From: Cercis canadensis
Taxonomy: Eukaryota > Streptophyta > Magnoliopsida > Fabales > Fabaceae
Length of the DNA stretch: 64,000 nucleotides
Reading direction: 5' to 3'
NCBI GenBank assembly: GCA_003255065.1
Contig: QAOA01001508.1
Location: 335,061-399,060 of the forward strand
How positions within the stretch are numbered: the stretch's first letter is position 1; each line of letters starts with the position of its first letter. Below the pieces are notes generated by a model. That model saw nothing but the letters and a program-made list of their open reading frames with translations, had not been told where the DNA came from and made no database searches. The position numbers and the translations under genes are program-made. Positions 58,701 through 64,000 of this stretch are shown in pieces.

Positions 58701-61678
58701 ACAACAAAGACAATTATTTTCAGCCATGGTTAAAGTATATATAAAAGTCAAGGTACCATGAGAATAAACAATATTCATAGATCTGTGCATATCAAAAGAG
58801 AATTACACTTACTCCAGTAAATACAGTTATAGCATCATCAGACTTAGTTCCTTTAGCTGGATATGACTCATGCCATCTCTGCCATATTCCCCTCACACTA
58901 AATTTTGGCATAAACTCAACCTTCAAAAAGACAGTTAGATCCTCAGCAACAAAAAATTATCCATTTGAAATGGCTATTTTAGAGGCAACTTGAACGGAAA
59001 TTGAGCACTCTTGTTCTTTCTAATTTTGTCTTTGGTTTGGAAATATAAGTGAAGCTCGCATGATAGTAAAATTACCGTGCATCCTGCGTAGAGAGGGGCA
59101 AATAAAGCATTGAAAAGCCCATGAACATGTATATTAGAAGTTAAGGATCAACATCAAAAGGATATCCCAAATCACATCTCCAAAAAACACACTAAAGGTG
59201 ATAATAAGCTTAACATAATCATATGAATCACTATCAAAATATATATGAAAACTTTCATGGATATGATGTAGTGGTAAACAATGCAGAAATTGATCAGTAG
59301 ATGTGTACTCCCACGCTTTTGCCAAGGTTTGGACCTGAGATAAAATCAAAATGGGGAAAACAATTATAAGAAAGGGACGGTCCAAACCAGAATTGACAAC
59401 CTTAATTTGAAAAAGGAATAAATTATGAGCAGCTGCCTTTGTAAATTTTGACAATTGCACCAAATAACTTGCAATAAAATATTTTGCAAAGCTAGCCTTT
59501 GAGAAGAGGATTCATCTGAGTAGAAGCAAACTGCATATTATGCATACCTGGGCAGTGATGCTTCTGTGTGTGTGAACAACTCCCTTTGGTTTACCTGTTG
59601 TCCCACTAGTATACAAAATCAATGCTGGATCCTCACCTATTCCAATGGAAAAGAAAAAAATGATATATAAGAATTGAAAAACAAATGTCCGCAAATTGAT
59701 ACCAAAAGATTCTACTTTAGTCATTCTTGACTCTTGAGAGAACCGAAATCTTGTATTTCTTACTTGGTTTTTCACTATTAACCTGAAAAATTCTGTCTGC
59801 ATCAATTTCTCTACTTTGAGAATTTTCATCTCCACCTTTCTCCAAAGACTTACTAGGAACAGGGGGAATATGAAAACACTGAGCAGAGCTTTTATCGGCA
59901 AGATTTTGCATTAATTCACCATGATCTCCAGTACTCAGTATAATCGACACATCCTATAACCAAATTACCATATTATTTTTATAGGATTTAATCCACAAGA
60001 GGTAGCACAGCAGAAGTGAATGAATGAAGATGACTTCGAATGGAATTTAAAGAAATAGTTCGACTACATTGTTTATATATAAACCATTCTCTCTTGCTTG
60101 AGTACTTGATACTCAATCTACACTATAGGAATCATACTGACATCTTTTAGCCCATAGAATACCCATTTCATCACTTAATACAGGATATGCTTTTAGAAGG
60201 GGAACATAGCAATTCTAACAAAAATATGTAAGAAATAACCAAAAAAGAAAGATGCATTCTTGTTGTTAGGGAAAGATGAATAATAAAATCTTTCAGTCAA
60301 GATTAATAAGATGCAATTTCTCAAATTTGGGGCTTAAGTAAACAGCATATATAGGGTAATGAACTTTCACAAAGGTTCACACCTACCCAAAAATAAATTA
60401 AAAGAAAAAAAAACAATTTTCAGGTCCAAACAGAAGACATCAAGAAACTGTTAAGCACTAATTAAGGGATCTGGAATCCCAACTTTCACAAGGTACATAA
60501 GCCATTTCCACAGACAAAGGAAAGATTTTTTTTTTTTTTTACAAAAGAAGGGTTCCCGGAGCAGACCGAATTATTTATCACATGCAAGAGCTCTGCTTCT
60601 GGATAGCTGAGTGCAAGAGGCACAGCAACACCTCCACTAAACCAAGTCCCCAGTATTCCAGCAACAAACTCAGCAGAAGGTTTGGCCACAATTCCTATTC
60701 GAGCTCCACCAAGATGTCCCTGGATTTTGGTACCATAAAGAATTAGTAAATGATTTATTTGCAGATTATCAGTAAATGTAGACGATCAGAATAACATAAT
60801 TATTCTCATGAAGAATGTCTTTAGGATGTCTCATTCATTATATTCATCAAGTACTTTAGAATAGTATGTATTGTTTTGAGTAGAAATAACAATAGTGAAA
60901 AATTCTAAAGATTTAACTCACTGTTTTCACATTAGTGCTACATAAAAGATTAGATATCTTCCGTGCAGACAAGATAAGCTGAATGTAACTGTAACTTTTC
61001 TGATCAGCTCTGATAGCATCACTGTCAGGACCTGAAAGTCCTTGTTTAGCAACTGCTTTGACCACCTCCATGAATGTAGCAGAAGGAGATGCTGTATAAA
61101 AGAAGAACGCAGTCACTGATATCCCAAGTTCACCCAATTTCAATTTAAACTAAAACGACATCAATCAAAAGATGAAAATTTTGAGTCTTTTATAGCAAAC
61201 AACACAAACTAAGCAAACAATTTGCCAATGACAAACATTTACATCCTTCACTTCGGCCTGCAAACACAACTTCCCTATGCCTTGCATTAATTTATTAAGA
61301 CAACTGAATTACAACTTGGTCAGCAATTAGGAACTGTATAATGACATAATCAAATAAACTGCTGAAATATGCAGTTTCATATCAATCTTTTAATGCAAAA
61401 AAAAAAAAAAAAGGAAACTTGAACAATCCTAAATCAAATTCAGCCAATCAAAACAAAATTTCATTCTCATGAACCAGTCAAAGAATTCCAGAAAATGAGA
61501 AAAAGGCGAGAAACTCACAGGAGTATGGCCGAGACAGCGAGAAGCAAAAGCTGGGGTATGTACGATGTAGTGAGAGACTGAGAGGAGGAGAAGTTATGAA
61601 AGCATAAGGAGCTGTAGAGCGTTTATGGAAGTAAAGTAACCTGAGTTGTTTGTTGAGAGCTTTAAATGAAACGCTCAT
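55769..61678 (-). CDS. AAE13: Malonyl-CoA synthetase, acyl-activating enzyme 13 (603 aa, 17 exons)
   Basis: Minus-strand exons 61678-61519, 61091-60922, 60719-60567, 59953-59764, 59636-59548, 59334-59265, 59128-59076, 58920-58813, 58486-58388, 58144-58052, 57954-57877, 57512-57408, 56932-56842, 56715-56642, 56502-56323, 55972-55919 and 55813-55769 join in frame to 603 aa. Marks of the ANL adenylating family are [11 protein letters not shown] (233-243), YGMTE (391-395), [18 protein letters not shown] and the C-terminal catalytic Lys589 in RNAMGK. It makes malonyl-CoA from malonate, CoA and ATP, detoxifying malonate and feeding mitochondrial fatty acid synthesis. Residues 1-60 are Ser/Arg-rich like a mitochondrial presequence; Met61 (61071) matches the short cytosolic start known in Arabidopsis. 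It uses one AT-AC and one GC-AG intron. Confidence 0.96.
56503..56641 (-). other. GC-AG intron in AAE13
   Basis: On the minus strand the exon ...ATATTAGAG is followed by GCAAGTAATT, and the intron ends in TTTGTGCAG before CATCCTGCT. Phase 0 and the conserved residues [12 protein letters not shown] require this GC donor; the nearest GT (four bases on) shifts the frame. Confidence 0.85.
59129..59264 (-). other. U12-type AT-AC intron in AAE13
   Basis: On the minus strand the intron begins ATATCCATG and ends AATATAC, with a TCCTTAAC branch-site match 12 bases before the 3' end. Using these borders joins CTACATC to ATGTTCATGGGC and restores [20 protein letters not shown], the invariant family run. 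No AG exists near the acceptor, so a GT-AG solution is not available. 136 bases long. Confidence 0.92.
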
Positions 61679-62747
61679 TTGGGTCTTTATAATAATTGAT
61701 CCGCACAGTTAGGTGAAGTATGGTTCAGCCAATGTCAGTGTTTCCGTCTCGTGGTTTCACTCTACCTCTTTCAAAGGTGCCTATCGGGGGAGCTCGCTGG
61801 CTTCTTCTAATTCATTTTCCCAAAGGACTGTGCGAGGGAACTGAATGGTAAGTGTAAAAACAGAGCAACTGCAGCAGCTATTGTGATATTTCAGGTGTTA
61901 TTGGCTGAGTTTATTTGAAGGTTAATTTGGAGGAGGGTGGTGATTTAGTTAGGAAATACCCAAGTGGCATTCTTAATAAAACTCAAATGTATTAGAGAAA
62001 TAAAAAATACTCAAAAAAATATTTTAGGGAAAAAAATAAATGTATACACGTGAACACTGTAAAATACTTATGAGCTTTTCTCTTTTTAAAGCTGGAAATT
62101 AATTTTTGTTTTTGGGAAATTACAACTGAAAAAGGGGTACTTTTTGAGTTTTTTTTTTTTTTAAAAAAATATTTAGTTAAGAAAGCATGGTTTGTAACTA
62201 ATTAGAATTTAGAGTCATGGTAGTTGCATATGATATCCACTAATACAAAGTTCCAGTGAAATTCTGTAAGTTCAACAAGTTGCATGGAAAAAGAAAATGG
62301 GTACAAGTTGTAGAGAGATTCAATTAATTATAAGGATAAATATGATTATAGCTGAGGTAATGATGTTTATTTAAATAATATGGGACACCTGAGTGATTCT
62401 TATTTTGCTAGAATTTGATATTGACATATGTGGTTTGACGGGTGATGTTACTTCATACACTTTGAAATGAAATTCTATGATTTTTCTGAACAGGACAAAA
62501 ACAATTTTATATAAATAGGTTTCAGCTTCCACGAATTTTCTGCTGGCGGCAAAGTTTAGAACAACTTGAGCAGATTGAATTACTTTCCCATGGGTTATTA
62601 CATTTGGAATTCCTTCAAACTTTGCAAGCTTTTTGCCTTTATTCTCTTGGGCTACAGTACAAATACAAAGACAATTAAACACAAATCAATCAAAAAGAAA
62701 TAAAGTCTCATGAATTGTGACAGCTTCCTTAAAAACGAACTCAATGT
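61679..62747. other. Intergenic region between AAE13 and the PLAC8 gene
   Basis: The left part is the AAE13 promoter and 5' UTR (head of the minus-strand gene); the right part holds the 3' UTR of the PLAC8 gene. A minus-strand frame at 62371-62682 has no known family. Confidence 0.5.
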
Positions 62748-63905
62748 TCACTGGGACATTAATTGGTTTGGAGGAGGATTCTTCATTGTTTGATTACCAT
62801 CCCGTTTTGCATGTTGTTGTGCAAGAATTCCATTCCATCCTGCACACAGATTACATTAAAATTCATTATGCATCTAAATATGTTAAGAAGAAGAAGAAAA
62901 AGGTAGTTACCAAGAGCAGGGTCAAGTCCTCTGATTTTTAGCTCTCTGAACTCTTGACAAAGGGAACAACATGGACAAAAGACGTGAGAGATGACATCTG
63001 TATATGGAGCTTCCACCAAACCATACTTCTTCCTCAACTTTGTTCTATACTTGGACCCCATAATCCATTGAGAGCACAAGGCAGGCATCATTAACAGGTA
63101 AATGAAGCTCCCTAAATGACAATCTGCAATGATAATAATATCATCAATTAGCACTTGAGAACAAGGTACTGGAAAATGAAATTAGCATGTATATGTAATG
63201 GTAAGCGGTTTGCATTTTCCATTGCTTTCTACCACTGTTGCTTTATATATATAAGAGGGTGAGGGTGGCTTACCCAGTTCTCCCTCATCCAGTACTTCAC
63301 TTATCTGTCCAAATGTCACACAAGGTAAAAATGCTGTCATAGTAGCTGCCAACAAAAATTGAAGATATAATTAGATAAACCATGCTATACATAATATGTT
63401 TTGTTGGTAAATGAAAGTCTGATTGGCATGTATTTGAAGCTGTTTTTCTGGTTAACAAGTGTTTAATATGGAGCAAGTTAAATCTCGCTGCTTCATCAGA
63501 GAGACAGTTCTTGGCCAAATTCCAATTCAGAGTTGGCTCATTATCATGAAAGCATTATACTTCGATTTGTCAACATGTATGACAGTACTTCATCCGCTAT
63601 ACAGTTTTTGAAGCCTATGAACTGCAATATTAGGAGGATTTCAGCAGTGAATTGTGAAGCTATCTTCATCAAAACTTGCCAGATAACCAGCTCAAAGGAA
63701 TATAAGAAGTAAGAACCAAAGGAAACAAATAAATGTAGATCCATCAAAACTTACCATTTGTCTGATTCTCATGGCAGTCAAATAATCCAGTTTTCCATGG
63801 ACTCCCAATTTGCTGAGTCATGTTTGCTTCAGGGCTTGGAGTAACTGGACCAACTGGTTCATTATGAGCTCTGAGATCCTCAGTACCTTGCATCTTACCC
63901 TCCAT
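62748..63905 (-). CDS. PLAC8 family Cys-rich membrane protein, PLANT CADMIUM RESISTANCE 10-like (175 aa, 4 exons)
   Basis: Minus-strand exons 63905-63755, 63345-63274, 63123-62911 and 62839-62748 join in frame to 175 aa. The N-terminal ~40 residues are polar. Then [36 protein letters not shown] replaces the usual Cys-rich first half; a hydrophobic segment [18 protein letters not shown] follows, and the second Cys cluster [32 protein letters not shown] is the PLAC8 signature. Related PCR and CNR proteins sit in the plasma membrane and affect cadmium or zinc efflux or cell number; a role here is inference. The true start could lie further upstream, past the window's right part, but ATG 63905 gives a normal-length protein. 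Confidence 0.88.
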
Positions 63906-64000
63906 CAGCTTAGATGAGGAGGCAAGGCAATTGGCTTATTTTTAAAGCCAGAACTTAAAATATCTTCTCGTTTTGCTGGAAACTCTCGCTTAGTAGCTCT
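63906..64000. other. 5' flank of the PLAC8 gene
   Basis: Only the immediate upstream DNA of the minus-strand gene; nothing else visible before the window end. Confidence 0.5.

Noticed and set aside
59134..59463. 109-aa frame with an ESFHIYF tail as an AAE13 variant
   Set aside because: It is read-through of exon 6 into the AT-AC intron and breaks the conserved [10 protein letters not shown] segment.
62371..62682. 103-aa minus-strand frame containing NKGKKLAKFEGIPNVITHGK
   Set aside because: It lies in the 3' flank of the PLAC8 gene; it looks protein-like in part, but I could not match it to a family or a splice model.
1..64000. CRISPR arrays, bacterial operons, plastid or mitochondrial origin
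   Set aside because: No regularly spaced repeats; spliced nuclear plant genes, plant LTR elements and AT-rich introns throughout.

Overview
This is nuclear DNA from a flowering plant, most likely a eudicot. The genes have many introns with GT..AG borders in AT-rich, T-rich introns. The products are plant-specific: Aux/IAA, NRT1/PTR (NPF), a THA8-type PPR protein and malonyl-CoA synthetase. Intergenic DNA is very AT-rich and full of plant MITEs and a Ty1/copia element. The species cannot be fixed from sequence alone; a woody rosid such as Citrus is a guess.

Layout. 1.3-4.1 kb (+): a membrane-anchored protein of unknown function with a methyltransferase-like glycine motif. 4.9-7.3 kb (-): an IAA27-type Aux/IAA repressor. 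7.3-15.3 kb: gene-poor, with a GC-rich hAT-type element at 11.1-11.7 kb. 15.3-16.2 kb (+): tRNA-Ser(CGA), then an intronless THA8-like PPR gene. 17.5-21.3 kb (+): PEX2. 21.3-26 kb: intergenic with a foldback MITE. 26-28.8 kb (+): bHLH68-type factor. 28.8-33.3 kb: intergenic. 33.3-35.6 kb (+): isochorismatase/nicotinamidase-like protein with a probable transit-peptide exon. 36-37.2 kb: a long-TIR (MULE-like) element carrying a broken 5' piece of a NIN-like protein gene. 38.2-40.6 kb (+): NPF1-type transporter. 40.9-55 kb (-): a tandem cluster of four ACOT13-like hotdog thioesterases plus relics of further copies and of the NPF tail, with a 5.5-kb Copia element inserted between the second and third genes. 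55.8-61.7 kb (-): AAE13 malonyl-CoA synthetase in 17 exons, including one U12-type AT-AC intron and one GC-AG intron. 62.7-63.9 kb (-): a PLAC8/PCR-type Cys-rich protein.

Exon borders were worked out by hand from splice consensus, reading phase and family protein similarity; every coding model closes in frame. The order nicotinamidase-like, NPF1, thioesterase, AAE13 matches the Arabidopsis order At3g16190, At3g16180, At3g16175, At3g16170 as I remember it, so the 33-62 kb part looks like an old conserved block in which only the thioesterase has multiplied.

The most notable points are: the AT-AC intron in AAE13; gene-fragment capture at 36-37 kb; the segmental [NPF tail + thioesterase] duplications; a Copia element with nearly identical LTRs but three nonsense codons; an NPF protein lacking the second Glu of ExxEK; and three single-N positions each flanked by equal-length direct repeats, which look like assembly joins. 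I saw no clearly new molecular system; the unknown protein at 1.3-4.1 kb is the main function gap.
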